Part shown: positions 9,627-19,100 of the stretch, in pieces | Position numbering within the stretch: the first letter of the stretch is position 1 | Layout: every line of letters begins with the position of its first letter | Assembly (NCBI GenBank): GCA_963724825.1 | Contig: CAVRWT010000003.1 | Location: forward strand, 124,001-188,000 | DNA from: JALYNX01 sp963724825 | GTDB taxonomy: Bacteria > Actinomycetota > Acidimicrobiia > Spongiisociales > ZC4RG35 | Length of the DNA: 64,000 bases | Direction of reading: 5' to 3' | Notes under the pieces: generated by a model | What the model was told of the DNA's origin: nothing | The model's input: the letters and a program-made list of their open reading frames with translations, nothing else | Database searches by the model: none | Position numbers and translations under genes: made by a program

Positions 9627-10315
9627 CTGGATGCTCTGGCGGCCACCGCGATCCGATCCGGCCACTCGCACAACGAGAACAACTCGCACTGGCCACATAG
9701 CGGCCGGCGGGCGTCACAGATATCGCGTCCGAACTGGATGATCCGCATCGAGAGCCCAGACCAGGCCTCGGTGGGGAACAGCGCCTTGAGATCCGGCTCG
9801 ATCTTCTTGGGATCGGACTCTGTGGTCAGGCCCAGGCGCCTGCTCACTCGCCTCACATGGGTGTCGACCGCGATTGCAGGGACATCCCACACTTCGGCGA
9901 GAACCACGCTCGCCGTCTTCCGTCCCACCCCGGGGAGCTTCACCAACTCATCGATTGTCTCCGGGACCTCCCCGCCGAACATCTCCTCGACGCCCTGGGC
10001 CAAGCGGATGATGGACTTTGTCTTCTGGCGAAAGAAGCCCGTCGAGTAGACGATCTGCTCCACGTCCTCGGGGTTCGCCTCCGCAAGGTCGGCCGGCGTC
10101 GGATATCGCTCGAACAGAACCGGCGCCACTTTGTTGACGTTGTCGTCCGTGGTCTGTGCCGAGAGGACCGTCACCACCAGAAGGCGGAAGGCGTTGTCGT
10201 AGTCGAGAGCCGTCCGGATCGTCGGATAACGCCTGACGAGCCGATTGAGGACGGCACGGGCCTTGCCCCGCTCCTGTGCGGTTGGGGTGCTCCCGTTGGC
10301 TCTGACACCTGGCAT
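9623..10315 (-). CDS. nth: Endonuclease III (DNA glycosylase/AP lyase)
   Basis: Removes oxidised pyrimidines and cleaves abasic sites in base excision repair. The helix-hairpin-helix LPGVGRKTA carries the catalytic Lys133, and VDTHVRR carries the catalytic Asp151. The [4Fe-4S] loop C-x6-C-x2-C-x5-C is complete (C200, C207, C210, C216). At 230 aa it is a standard length. It overlaps the following MATE gene by 4 bp. The strands upstream diverge towards the EamA transporter gene. Confidence 0.97.
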   Translation of the reverse strand: MPGVRANGSTPTAQERGKARAVLNRLVRRYPTIRTALDYDNAFRLLVVTVLSAQTTDDNVNKVAPVLFERYPTPADLAEANPEDVEQIVYSTGFFRQKTKSIIRLAQGVEEMFGGEVPETIDELVKLPGVGRKTASVVLAEVWDVPAIAVDTHVRRVSRRLGLTTESDPKKIEPDLKALFPTEAWSGLSMRIIQFGRDICDARRPLCGQCELFSLCEWPDRIAVAARASR

Positions 10316-10332
10316 GGGGGGAAGAGTACGGG

Positions 10333-11239
10333 TTGTCTCTATCGTCCCGCCCCGTGTTCAGATCCGACAGAAGCCGGGCTGTGCTCGCCCTCCTGGTGGC
10401 CGCCTTCGTCTACGGGGCGACCTTCGTGGTCATCAAGACCGCCATCGAGGACTTTCCACCCATCGCATTCGTCGCCTGGCGGTTTGCCCTGGGGGCACTG
10501 GCTCTCGCCTTGTTCGCCTTCCCCCGCGGCAAGACGCTCTGGCTTCACGGATCGATCGTCGGTTTCTTCCTCTTCGCCGGTTATGCGCTGCAGACCGCTG
10601 GTCTTGCTCTCACCGGTGCCGCCAACTCGGCTCTCATCACCGGGCTCTATGTGGTGATCACACCTCTGCTCGCCTCGCTTCTCGCCCGAAAGGCCCCGGG
10701 TTGGTGGATCAGCGGGGCGGCGGCCCTTTCATTCGCCGGACTGGTGCTGCTCACCGGGACCAACGACCTCGACTTCAAACGTGGCGACCTCCTCACCCTG
10801 GGATGTGCCTTCGCCTTCGCCTGCTACATCCTGGCGGTCTCGCGATTTGCCCGACACCATCCGGTGGTTCCCTTCACCACCGTGCAACTGGCGGTGGCGG
10901 CGGCGCTGGCGTTCCCGGTCTCCTACGCCCTCGAGAGCCCCGGGTTACCGCCCCAATCGGTCTGGGCGGCCCTGGCCCTCACCGCGTTCGGAGTGAGTGT
11001 CGGGGCGTTCATCCTTCAGATCTGGGCGCAGACGATCGTTGGTGCGAGCACCACCGCCGTGGTTCTCGCCGCCGAGCCGGCATTTGGAGTGGCGACGGCG
11101 TGGGTGGTGCTTGGTGAGCGGCTCACGCTGGCCGCCTGGGGCGGGGCGCTACTTGATCCTGGTGGCGATCTTCATCGTGATCACCAAACAGGAGGATCAG
11201 ACCTGGATCGAGGCCGAGTCGGTGACCCCGACTCACTGA
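10333..11239 (+). CDS. EamA/DMT-family exporter, one frameshift near the end
   Basis: Drug/metabolite transporter with ten predicted helices in two EamA halves. The first half contains FVYGATFVVIKTAIEDFPP followed by FVAWRFALGALALALF; the second has a typical helix near GASTTAVVLAAEPAFGVATAWVVLGE. At about 11141-11152 one extra G diverts the frame after LAAWGG; the other frame supplies the last helix, LILVAIFIVITKQ, and a stop at 11239. The start is TTG at 10333 after a purine-rich stretch, or GTG at 10354. It is convergent with the next gene, overlapping by 7 bp. Confidence 0.85.
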
Positions 11240-11511
11240 GTGACCTGGTACTCCCCCGATTGGATGTGCCGGGCAAGGCGCATCAGGAGTCTGATGCCAA
11301 CCACCGTCGCCAGGAAGCCCAAGGTGAGGACGACCGCAAACTCGGCTGCAGTGGTGTACGGGTTGGAGCACGCCTCGAGACCACCCGGGCAGAGTCCCCA
11401 CCCCGTGCCCCCATCGAGCAAGCTGATGAGAACCAGAATCGGCACCACCGCGATCAGGATGGCCAGAGCCGACAACACGAAGGTCGCGAGGCGAATGAAG
11501 AAGAGCGCCAC
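11233..11511 (-). CDS. Small two-helix membrane protein
   Basis: 92 aa with two clear hydrophobic helices (about residues 5-33 and 56-78) joined by a loop containing two cysteines (GLCPGGLEACSNP), which would face outside if both ends are cytoplasmic. No family recognised. It is convergent with the EamA gene and divergent from the ThyX-like gene 50 bp away. The start ATG at 11511 gives a sensible membrane topology. Confidence 0.65.
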   Translation of the reverse strand: MALFFIRLATFVLSALAILIAVVPILVLISLLDGGTGWGLCPGGLEACSNPYTTAAEFAVVLTLGFLATVVGIRLLMRLARHIQSGEYQVTQ

Positions 11512-11561
11512 AACCCGAGAAACGGTAACCGGGTAGCCCTCTCTATTTCGGCATACAATCG

Positions 11562-13181
11562 GTGGCAGTGCCCGTCTACCACCAGGAAGCGTTCACCCCC
11601 GAAGAGACGGCTGTCCTGGGCAGATTCTTCACCAACACCGATCTTCCCGTCTTCGGGTTGATCAATCTCCCGGAAGTGGTCAAGGGAGCGTTGTTTGCCA
11701 GGTACTCGCGCTCCTCGAAGTCGCTGCGCCGACTCTTCCTCGACGAATTCGTGACCGACGCCGACTTCGGCATCGACGGCCTGACCACCGTTCTCTCGTC
11801 GGACTCGACCGCCCACGCCGAACAGCTCTATCAGCGCATCTTCTTCGACTACGGCGACGACTCGGTCGCACAGCTCGGTGGCGCCCATCTCGCATGCGAA
11901 CAGGCCTCGAACCTCCTCACCAAGTCCCTGGAGTGGGGTCGGCTCGCCGCCTACCTGGAGCAGTCGACCCGCTACATCCGTTACGACGCCCCGCTTGGCG
12001 AGAACTATCGATACCTGATCCCCGACGAGATCCGGGCCTCCCCTCACTTCGGCCCCTATGTGAAGCACATGGAGCGGACCTTCGAGGTGTACTCACAAAT
12101 GGTGGCGTACATGACGGGTGTCTACGAACAACGCCATCCCCGACAGGACGACGACTCCAAAGTGGTCTGGAACGCCACGATCCGGGCCAAGGCCTGCGAC
12201 ACGGTGCGCGGCCTGCTCCCGGTCTCCACGCTGTCCAACGTCGGCATCTACGGCACAGGGCAGGCCTACGAGATGGCCCTCGTCAGGATGCAGGCCAGCG
12301 CCGTGCAGGAGATCAGGGGCTACTCGGAGATGATGCTCGACGAGCTCCGCAAGGTGATCCCCTCCTTCCTCACCCGGGTCGACCTCGCCGAGCGCGGGGT
12401 GCGATGGTCGAAGTACCTGGCCGACGTGCGCGATGACCTCGAGGAGTTGGCGGGTGGCCTCGGCCCACCAACCGACAGCGGGCCTTCCGTCATGCTGACC
12501 GACTGGGACCCGGACGCCGAGACAAAGATCGCCGCGGCCGCGCTCTACGCGGTGTCCGAACTGCCCGATGCCGAGGTCCAGCGGCGGGTTCGTGAGATGT
12601 CTCAGGACGAGAAGGGAGACATCATCAGGGCGATGGTTGGCGACCGAGCCAATCGACGCCACAAACCGGGTCGGGCCATGGAACGCACCACCTATCGGTT
12701 CGACGTGAGTTGTGACATCGGGGCGTTCCGCGATTTGCAGCGCCATCGCCTGATGACGTTGGAGTGGCAGCGGTTCTCGACCCGTCTCGGCTATGACCTA
12801 CCCGAGGACCTGGCTGAGCATGGCCTCAACGAGGAATGGCACTCGGTCATGGACGACGCGGGTGAGTTGTACGAGAACATTCGTGCCGACCTCGGGCCCG
12901 ATCTCAGCCAGTACGTGGTTCCGTTCGCCTACAACGTCAGGTTCGTCATGGAGATGAACCCACGGGAGGCCTTCCACCTGATCGAACTGCGAAGCCAGCC
13001 GGCCGGCCATCCCGCCTACCGGGCTGTGGCCCATGCCATGCACCAGGCGATTCGGGATGTGGCCGGCCATCACCTGATCGCCGACGCCATGGCCTATGTC
13101 GACTACACCGATGTCGACCTCGAGCGCCTGGAGGGCGAAAGAAAGGCGGAGGCCCGACGGGCCTCCGCCAGTAATACGTAG
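11562..13181 (+). CDS. Double-length ThyX-like (FAD-dependent thymidylate synthase superfamily) protein
   Basis: 539 aa, more than twice the ~220-250 aa of ordinary ThyX, and built of two ThyX-like halves. The first half opens with RYSRSSKSLRRL and carries YLEQSTRYIRYD (about residues 127-140), matching the second part of the ThyX signature. The second half carries QRHRLMTLEWQRFSTRLGYD (about 392-411), matching the RHR start of that signature. Each half keeps a different part of the motif that binds FAD and dUMP. Long actinobacterial ThyX-like proteins of this type are known from annotation; whether they make dTMP is not clear from sequence. GTG starts at 11562 or 11568. A hairpin terminator overlaps the 3' end. 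Confidence 0.83.
   Translation: MAVPVYHQEAFTPEETAVLGRFFTNTDLPVFGLINLPEVVKGALFARYSRSSKSLRRLFLDEFVTDADFGIDGLTTVLSSDSTAHAEQLYQRIFFDYGDDSVAQLGGAHLACEQASNLLTKSLEWGRLAAYLEQSTRYIRYDAPLGENYRYLIPDEIRASPHFGPYVKHMERTFEVYSQMVAYMTGVYEQRHPRQDDDSKVVWNATIRAKACDTVRGLLPVSTLSNVGIYGTGQAYEMALVRMQASAVQEIRGYSEMMLDELRKVIPSFLTRVDLAERGVRWSKYLADVRDDLEELAGGLGPPTDSGPSVMLTDWDPDAETKIAAAALYAVSELPDAEVQRRVREMSQDEKGDIIRAMVGDRANRRHKPGRAMERTTYRFDVSCDIGAFRDLQRHRLMTLEWQRFSTRLGYDLPEDLAEHGLNEEWHSVMDDAGELYENIRADLGPDLSQYVVPFAYNVRFVMEMNPREAFHLIELRSQPAGHPAYRAVAHAMHQAIRDVAGHHLIADAMAYVDYTDVDLERLEGERKAEARRASASNT
13145..13169 (+). terminator. Hairpin at the end of the ThyX-like gene
   Basis: A perfect 11-bp stem, GGCGGAGGCCC (13145-13155) with GGGCCTCCGCC (13159-13169), and a 3-nt loop, lies inside the last codons of the ThyX-like gene. 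There is no T-tract after it, so it may be a weak or factor-dependent terminator or an mRNA 3'-end stabiliser. Confidence 0.5.
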
Positions 13182-13198
13182 TACGGAATACGTATAAC
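13173..13198 (+). promoter_or_regulatory. AATACGTA direct repeat with TATAAC box, possible leaderless promoter
   Basis: AATACGTA occurs twice with a 14-bp period (13173-13180 and 13187-13194); each copy contains the palindrome TACGTA. TATAAC (13193-13198) resembles an actinobacterial -10 box and ends 8 bp before the ATG at 13207, which has no ribosome binding site. This geometry suits a leaderless transcript. It is A/T-rich against a GC-rich background. Confidence 0.35.
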
Positions 13199-13206
13199 GT
13201 CCCCCT

Positions 13207-13422
13207 ATGTCCCAATTCGACGTAGACGCCATGCTGCAACGGTTCCAGGAGCGGGCAGCGGCGGTCAAAGATCGGCCCCTGCCCCCGGTGGCCGGCGATG
13301 AGCGCAAGCTGTTCATCGAGCAGGCTCAGCGTGATTACACCGACTTTGCTCTCGTCGGCAATGCGATCTGGAGTGTCGAGGACAACCACCTCGTGCTCCG
13401 GGTTCCACTCAGCGGCGAATAG
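13207..13422 (+). CDS. Small hypothetical protein heading the ArsA-type operon
   Basis: 71 aa, soluble, no family recognised. The N-terminal half is helical and charged (MLQRFQERAAAVK) and the C-terminal half looks like short strands (FALVGNAIWSVEDNHLVLRVPL). Its TAG stop is immediately followed by the ATG of the first ArsA-type ATPase, so the two are very likely co-translated and may function together. It lacks a ribosome binding site and may be read from a leaderless mRNA. Confidence 0.7.
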   Translation: MSQFDVDAMLQRFQERAAAVKDRPLPPVAGDERKLFIEQAQRDYTDFALVGNAIWSVEDNHLVLRVPLSGE

Positions 13423-14268
13423 ATGCTCGACAAGCGACTGCTGATCGTCTCCGGAAAGGGAGGCGTCGGAAAGTCGGCGGTTACTGCCGGTTTGGCGCTG
13501 TTGGCCCAACGTCGCGGACAGAGGGTGCTGGCAATGGAGATGGGATCCCCGGGTGGCCTCTCCGCCCACTTCGGCACCGGGGCACTGGCGTTCCAACCCA
13601 GGGAGATCAAACCCGGTCTCCATGCGATGCACATGGTCCGCTCCGATGCCCTCCTCGAGTACCTGTCGATTCAGCTCAACATCAAAGGGGTCTACGGCTT
13701 CGGGCCGTTCGCCAGGGCCTTCGACGCTTTGGCCACCACCGCCCCAGGGATCAGGGAGATCATCACCATCGGGAAGGCGATCTGGGAGGTCAAGGAGGAC
13801 CGCTGGGACATCGTGATCGCCGACGCGCCGCCAACCGGGCAGATTGGGTCGTACGTGCGGGCCCCGCTCACCATCGCCGAGCTGGTTCCCGGCGGAAAGG
13901 TCAGGGCCCAGGCGGACATGATGCGGGACATCCTGGCCGACGAGGCGACGACAGAGATGGTCTTGGTGACCATCCCCGAGGAATTGCCGACCACTGAGAC
14001 TATGGAGACGCTCGAGTGGCTCGAGTCCGAGAAGGTTGTCGCCACTCCGACGCTCATCGCCAACCGAATCCTCGAAGAGCTTCGTGACCGTTCGACCCCG
14101 CCCGGGCCTCTGGGCGAGGCCGCTCAACTCCACCGGGCCCTATGGGGCGAGCAGCAAGAGTGGCTGAAACGCCTACCGCCCGAGCACAAGCTGCCCTACC
14201 TGTTCGGGGTCTTCACCCCGGGCGAGGTGGCGGCGCGAATGTGTGACGAGTTCGAGGCGATCACATGA
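13423..14268 (+). CDS. ArsA/Get3-type ATPase, BagA/BagB-like (first of pair)
   Basis: Deviant Walker A P-loop ATPase of the ArsA/Get3/MinD group. The nucleotide site SGKGGVGKSAVTAGLALL is at residues 9-26 and a switch region DAPPTGQ follows at about residue 133. No arsenic-binding cysteine set or ars genes are present, so arsenite export is unlikely. Adjacent ArsA-like pairs in mycobacteria (Rv3679/Rv3680, BagA/BagB) form one complex, and the arrangement here is the same, though correspondence is by layout and family only. It abuts the upstream small gene and overlaps the next by 4 bp. Confidence 0.85.
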   Translation: MLDKRLLIVSGKGGVGKSAVTAGLALLAQRRGQRVLAMEMGSPGGLSAHFGTGALAFQPREIKPGLHAMHMVRSDALLEYLSIQLNIKGVYGFGPFARAFDALATTAPGIREIITIGKAIWEVKEDRWDIVIADAPPTGQIGSYVRAPLTIAELVPGGKVRAQADMMRDILADEATTEMVLVTIPEELPTTETMETLEWLESEKVVATPTLIANRILEELRDRSTPPGPLGEAAQLHRALWGEQQEWLKRLPPEHKLPYLFGVFTPGEVAARMCDEFEAIT

Positions 14269-15299
14269 CGACGACTTTGCTCGTTACCGGAGCTGGAGGG
14301 GTGGGCAAGACCACGGTGGCCGCGGCCATCGCCATCAGGGCCGCCCGCGGCGGTCTCCGAACCCTGGTGGTGACGGTCGACCCGGCGCGGCGCCTCGCTA
14401 CAGCCCTAGGGGTCACCAACCTCGGAAACGAGCCGCAGCCACACCACGACGAGCCCAATCTCTGGGCCGCGATGCTCGATGCCTCGGCGTCATGGCGTGC
14501 CGTGGCCATGAGACACGCCGACCCCGAGGTGGCGACCCGCCTCGCCGACAACGAGTTCTTCCAGGCCGCCTCGGAGCACTTCCCCGCCTCCCAGGCGTAC
14601 GCCGCGGCCGATCAGGCGGCGACTTTCGTCCAAGCCAAAGCATGGGACCTGGTGGTCGTCGACACCCCGCCCTCAGGAGGTGGGATCGACTTCTTCACAG
14701 CGCCGGCTCAGATGGCCGACCTGGTTGGCGGACGGCTCTTGCGATGGATCACCGGTGGCCCTCTCCCCGGAAGGCGACTTCTGTTCAACGCCGCCGGGCG
14801 CCCGGTGCTCCGGATGGCGGGCTCGATCCTCGGCTCGGATCTCCTGGAACGAGTCGCGGAGTTCCTCCTCGACCTTCGCTCGACCTACGACGGGGTCTCG
14901 CAACGTGGCCGTGAGATCGAGAGGGTCCTGCGTTCGGCCAGCATCCTGGTCGTGACCACGTCGGACCCGGCGCCGGTCTGGGAAGCGATCAAGTTCTATC
15001 GCGAGCTGCCCAAACTGGCGACCACCCCGGCGGCAGTGGTGTTCAACCGCATTCTCCCCGAGAGTTGGGCGACAGCAGAGGTCCCCACAGGGGCCAAGCC
15101 GGTCCTGGCCAACAACCTGGCCCGATGGAGCACCGAGACCATTCGGCAACGAGACACCCGCGACGAATTCTCGGCTCGATATGGCGCCCGGGTGGCAACC
15201 ATTCCCTGGTCGGCCAGCCCTCCCAACGACCTGGACGGGCTCGCCGGGATGCTGGACGAGTCCACAGGGATGCCGTGGGCCTCTTTCGGAATCGAATAG
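14265..15299 (+). CDS. ArsA/Get3-type ATPase, BagA/BagB-like (second of pair)
   Basis: 344 aa. Walker A TGAGGVGKTTVAAAIAIRAA sits at residues 8-27, VTVDPARRLATALG at about 36-49, and the switch VVDTPPSGGGIDFF at about 129. It starts at an ATGA overlap with its partner, which favours equal synthesis and a heteromeric complex. It has the long C-terminal part of Get3-like proteins but no obvious arsenite-site cysteines. A HAD phosphatase gene follows after 13 bp, probably in the same operon. Confidence 0.87.
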   Translation: MTTTLLVTGAGGVGKTTVAAAIAIRAARGGLRTLVVTVDPARRLATALGVTNLGNEPQPHHDEPNLWAAMLDASASWRAVAMRHADPEVATRLADNEFFQAASEHFPASQAYAAADQAATFVQAKAWDLVVVDTPPSGGGIDFFTAPAQMADLVGGRLLRWITGGPLPGRRLLFNAAGRPVLRMAGSILGSDLLERVAEFLLDLRSTYDGVSQRGREIERVLRSASILVVTTSDPAPVWEAIKFYRELPKLATTPAAVVFNRILPESWATAEVPTGAKPVLANNLARWSTETIRQRDTRDEFSARYGARVATIPWSASPPNDLDGLAGMLDESTGMPWASFGIE

Positions 15300-15312
15300 G
15301 GGGAATATCCTT

Positions 15313-16128
15313 ATGGGCATGGCAACCAGTGCCGCCTTCTTCGATCTCGACCGGACCCTGATCTCGGGGGCCTCTGCTTTCCCGTTCGGGATCGAGGCCT
15401 GGCGTCAGGGTATGGCCACCACTGCCGACGTCGGGAAGTGGGCCACCGCAGCCATCAGCTTCATGATCATCGGCGACAAAGGGGACGACTCCCGAGACGT
15501 GAAGGGCGATCTCCTCAGCGGAATCGGTGGCTCGTCGGTGCTCGCCCTGGAAAGCGTCGGCTCGGCGGTCATGCCAAAGCTCGTCTCCAGGGTCCGGCCC
15601 GAGGCGCGGAAGTTGATCAAGATGCACCACGAGGCCGGCCGCGACACCTGGATCGTGTCGGCATCGCCACACGAGATCGTGGAGCCGCTGGCTCGATCAC
15701 TCGGGATGACCGGCGCCATCGGCACCCGGATGAAGGTGGTGGCCGGTCACTACACCGGAGAGCTCGACGGGCCTTTTGTATATGGCGCCGGCAAGGCCGA
15801 AGCGATCGAGAAGCTGGTGTCCGACCTCGGATACGACCCGGAACGGAGCTACGCCTACTCGGACTCGATCTCCGACCTTCCAATGATGGAGATGGTGGGC
15901 CATCCGGTAGCCGTCAATCCAGATTCCGAGTTGGAGCGTGTCGCCCATGAACGGGGCTGGCCGATCGTCATCTTCGCCCGCCGCACCAAGCGGGCGGTGG
16001 CCGTCACCGCGGTGAGCACAGTCGCCGCCGCCACTGCGGCAGGGGCCTACGCATTGGGTCGGAGGCACGGTCGCTCGAGCGCCCTGGCCCGCGTCGCCCA
16101 GCAACAGATAACTCCGCGCCGACGCTGA
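15313..16128 (+). CDS. HAD-superfamily IB phosphatase (SerB-like) with hydrophobic tail
   Basis: HAD hydrolase with motif I FFDLDRTLISG (nucleophile Asp), motif II around TWIVSASPHEI, motif III lysine in GAGKAEAI and motif IV YSDSISDLPMM. This is subclass IB, the group of phosphoserine phosphatase and the hypothetical TIGR01490-type family; substrate is unknown. Unusually, the C-terminus carries an Ala/Val/Thr-rich segment (VAVTAVSTVAAATAAGAYAL) and a strongly basic tail, suggesting membrane attachment. The ATG at 15313 follows a GGGGGAATA stretch. It is downstream of the ATPase pair and convergent with dnaE. Confidence 0.87.
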   Translation: MGMATSAAFFDLDRTLISGASAFPFGIEAWRQGMATTADVGKWATAAISFMIIGDKGDDSRDVKGDLLSGIGGSSVLALESVGSAVMPKLVSRVRPEARKLIKMHHEAGRDTWIVSASPHEIVEPLARSLGMTGAIGTRMKVVAGHYTGELDGPFVYGAGKAEAIEKLVSDLGYDPERSYAYSDSISDLPMMEMVGHPVAVNPDSELERVAHERGWPIVIFARRTKRAVAVTAVSTVAAATAAGAYALGRRHGRSSALARVAQQQITPRRR

Positions 16129-16129
16129 G

Positions 16130-19100
16130 TCAGATCACAGCTCGCTGACCGAGCAGCTCCTTCAACTCGGCAAAGAGCGCCGACCTCGGTTCGACCCGGT
16201 GCTCGTTGCTCAGTTTCAAGACCTTGGTGCCGTTTTCGCCAACCATGTGCAGATAGACGAGGGCGGAGCCTGGGTGGTTGGACAGGATCCCCTTGAGTCG
16301 GGTCACCATTTCGGGGGAAAGGCGCTCGGCCGCCACCTGCAGGCGGACCGAGTTGTCGTCTTTGACTTCAAGCTCCTTGATCTCCCTGGCGATCACCTTG
16401 ACCTCATCGCCCCGATTGTCGAGGTTGCCGCTGACCACGACCACCGCGTCTTCGACGATCGCGGGGCCGAAATCGTGAACCGTTCTGGGGAATGCCATGA
16501 CTTCGATCGATCCTTCGAGATCCTCCAGCTGGAAGAAGATCATCGGCTCCCCCGCCCGCGTCCACCTGCGGGTGATCGAGGCGACCAGGCCCCCAACCAC
16601 CACCGAGCTTCGATCCGCCAGTTCGCCGAGGTCATGAATCCCGTTGCTGGTGGCAGCCGCCAATGAGGGCCCGATCGAGAGCAGGGGGTGGTCCGAGACA
16701 TAGAGCCCCAGCATCTCCTTCTCGAAGCCGAGCCGGATCTTCTGTGGCCAGACCAGGGAAGGCACCTCGATGTGACTCTCCTGGACCGCCTCTGTATCTC
16801 CGGCAAACAGGCTGAACTGGCCCATGTCCTCGTTGCGGCGACGCTCGAGGGTGGCATCGAGGATCTGTTCGTAGACCATGGTCAGGCCCTTGCGGGGATC
16901 ACCCGAGGCGTCGAAGGCGCCAGCCTTGATCAGAGATTCGAGGGTCCGCTTGTTCAGTGCCGACACATCGACCCTGTCGACGAAATCCTGGAGCGAGGTG
17001 AATGGCTCTTCGGCCCTGGCCTCGACGATCTTCTCGACGACACCGTCGCCCACGTTGCGGACTGCGGAGAGCCCGAATCGGATTCTTCCCTCTCGCACGG
17101 TGAAGTCGCTGTCCGACTCGTTGACGTCGGGAACCAGCACCTTGATCCCCATCTGCCGGCACTCGTTGAGATAGACCGCCGTTCGGTCCTTGTCCTTCTT
17201 GGTAGCGGTGAGGAGGGCGGCCAGGTACTCGGCGGGGTGGTGGGCCTTGAGATAGGCGGTCTGATAGGCGACCAGGCCGTACGCCGCGGAGTGCGATCGA
17301 TTGAAGCCATACCCGGCGAAGTGCTCGATGAGGCCAAAGATCTCCTTGCCCACCTCCTCGGTGTGGCCCTGGCTCATGCAGCCCTGAATGAACCGCTCCT
17401 CCTGGGCGAGCATCTCCTTCTTGATCTTCTTGCCCATGGCCCGGCGCAGGTCGTCGGCCTCGACCATCGAGTAGCCGGCCATCTCCTGGGCGACCGTCAT
17501 CACCTGCTCCTGGTACACCATGATCTGATAGGTGTCTTCGAGCTTGTCGGTGAGTGCGGGATGCAGCTGCTCGATTTCGGCCCGGCCGTTCTTGCGGTCG
17601 GCGTAGAGGTTGTGCATGTTGGCCCCCATGGGGCCGGGGCGGTAGAGGGCAACGAGGGCGATCACGTCGTTGAAGGAGTCGGGTCTCAGCGACCTGATCA
17701 ACGAGCGCATGGCCGTCCCCTCCAGCTGGAACACGCCGATGGTGTTCCCACTCTGAAGGAGGTCGAACGTCTTCTCGTCGTCGAGGGGCACCGAGTCGAT
17801 GTCGACCCGCTCACCGGTGGTCTCCTCCACCAGTTCGAGGCAGCGCTCGATGATCGAGAGGTTGCGCAGGCCGAGGAAGTCCATCTTGAGCAACCCGAGC
17901 GACTGAACCCCATACATCTCGTACTGGGTGACGACCTCGGCGCCCTCACCCTTCTGCTGAATCGGCACGATGTTGATGAGTGGCTCGGGACCGATGACGA
18001 CGGCGGCGGCGTGTATCGAGTCCTGGCGACGGAGGCCCTCGACCCCACGGGCCGCATCGACCGTCTCGCGGACTGCCTCGTCGCTCTCGTAGAGCTCGCG
18101 CAGCCCCTGGGCATTGGAGTACCAGTCCTTGACCGTCGAGTCGGCGTCGGGCGGCGGTGCGACCAGCACCTGCTCCAGCGTGGCCTCTTTGCCCAGAATC
18201 GCCGGCGGCATCGCCTTCGCTATCCGATCGCCAACTCCGTAGGCGTGACCGAGCACCCGGGCCGCATCACGCACCGCCTGCTTGCCCTTGATGGTCGAGA
18301 AGGTCACGATCTGGGCGACCCGGTCGGCGCCGTACTTCTGGGAGGCGTACCGGATGACGTCGGCCCGGTAGCGCTCGTCGAAGTCCATGTCGATGTCAGG
18401 CATCTCCTTGCGCCCGGGGTTGAGGAAGCGCTCGAAGATGAGGCCGTATGCAAGCGGGTCGAGGTCGGTGATCCTCAGGCAGTAGGAGACGATCGAACCG
18501 GCCGCCGAGCCCCTACCCGGGCCAACCCGAATCCGGTTCTCCCGGGCGTAGCGGATCAGATCCCAGACGATGAGGAAGTAGGCGGGGAACCCCATCTCCT
18601 CGATGATCTTCGAGTTCGTGCTCCACCCGGTCCCAGACCTCCGGAGCAGGGTTGGGCCCGTAACGCTCCCTCGTCCCCTGGTCGACCAACTTCCGCAGGT
18701 AGGTCACTTCCGTCTCGCCGGTGGGCACCGGGAAGTGGGGCAGCAAGATCCTCCCCAGTTCCAACTCGACATCGGCCCGCTCGGCGACAACGAGCGTGTT
18801 GTCGCAAGCTCCGGGGAAGGTGTCGTCGGGGAAGAGCTGTCGCATCTCTGCGGCGGTCTTCAGGTAGTGGTCACTCCCCTCGAATCGAAGCCGGGCGGTG
18901 TCGCTGCGCAAGGAGCCGGTCTGGATGCAGAGCAGGACGTCGTGAGCGTCATGCTCGTTCCGCCTGGTGTAGTGGGCGTCGTTGGTCGCCAACAGGGGGG
19001 CTCCGGTATGAGCCGAGATGGCAAGCAGGTCGGGCATGATCGCCTTCTGTGCCGGCAGCCCGTGGTCTTGGACCTCGATGAAGAAGTTGTCCTTGCCAAA

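Noticed and set aside
12093..14133. Minus-strand open frames opposite the ThyX-like and first ArsA-type genes
   Set aside because: They mirror conserved genes on the other strand and contain no family motif.
14265..15299. Arsenite-export ATPase (true arsA)
   Set aside because: No ars regulator, arsB or metal-binding cysteines; neighbours and coupling fit the BagA/BagB-like group.
16688..19039. Long plus-strand open frame (783 codons) opposite dnaE
   Set aside because: It is antisense to conserved dnaE coding sequence, has no recognisable domain and is explained by high GC codon bias.
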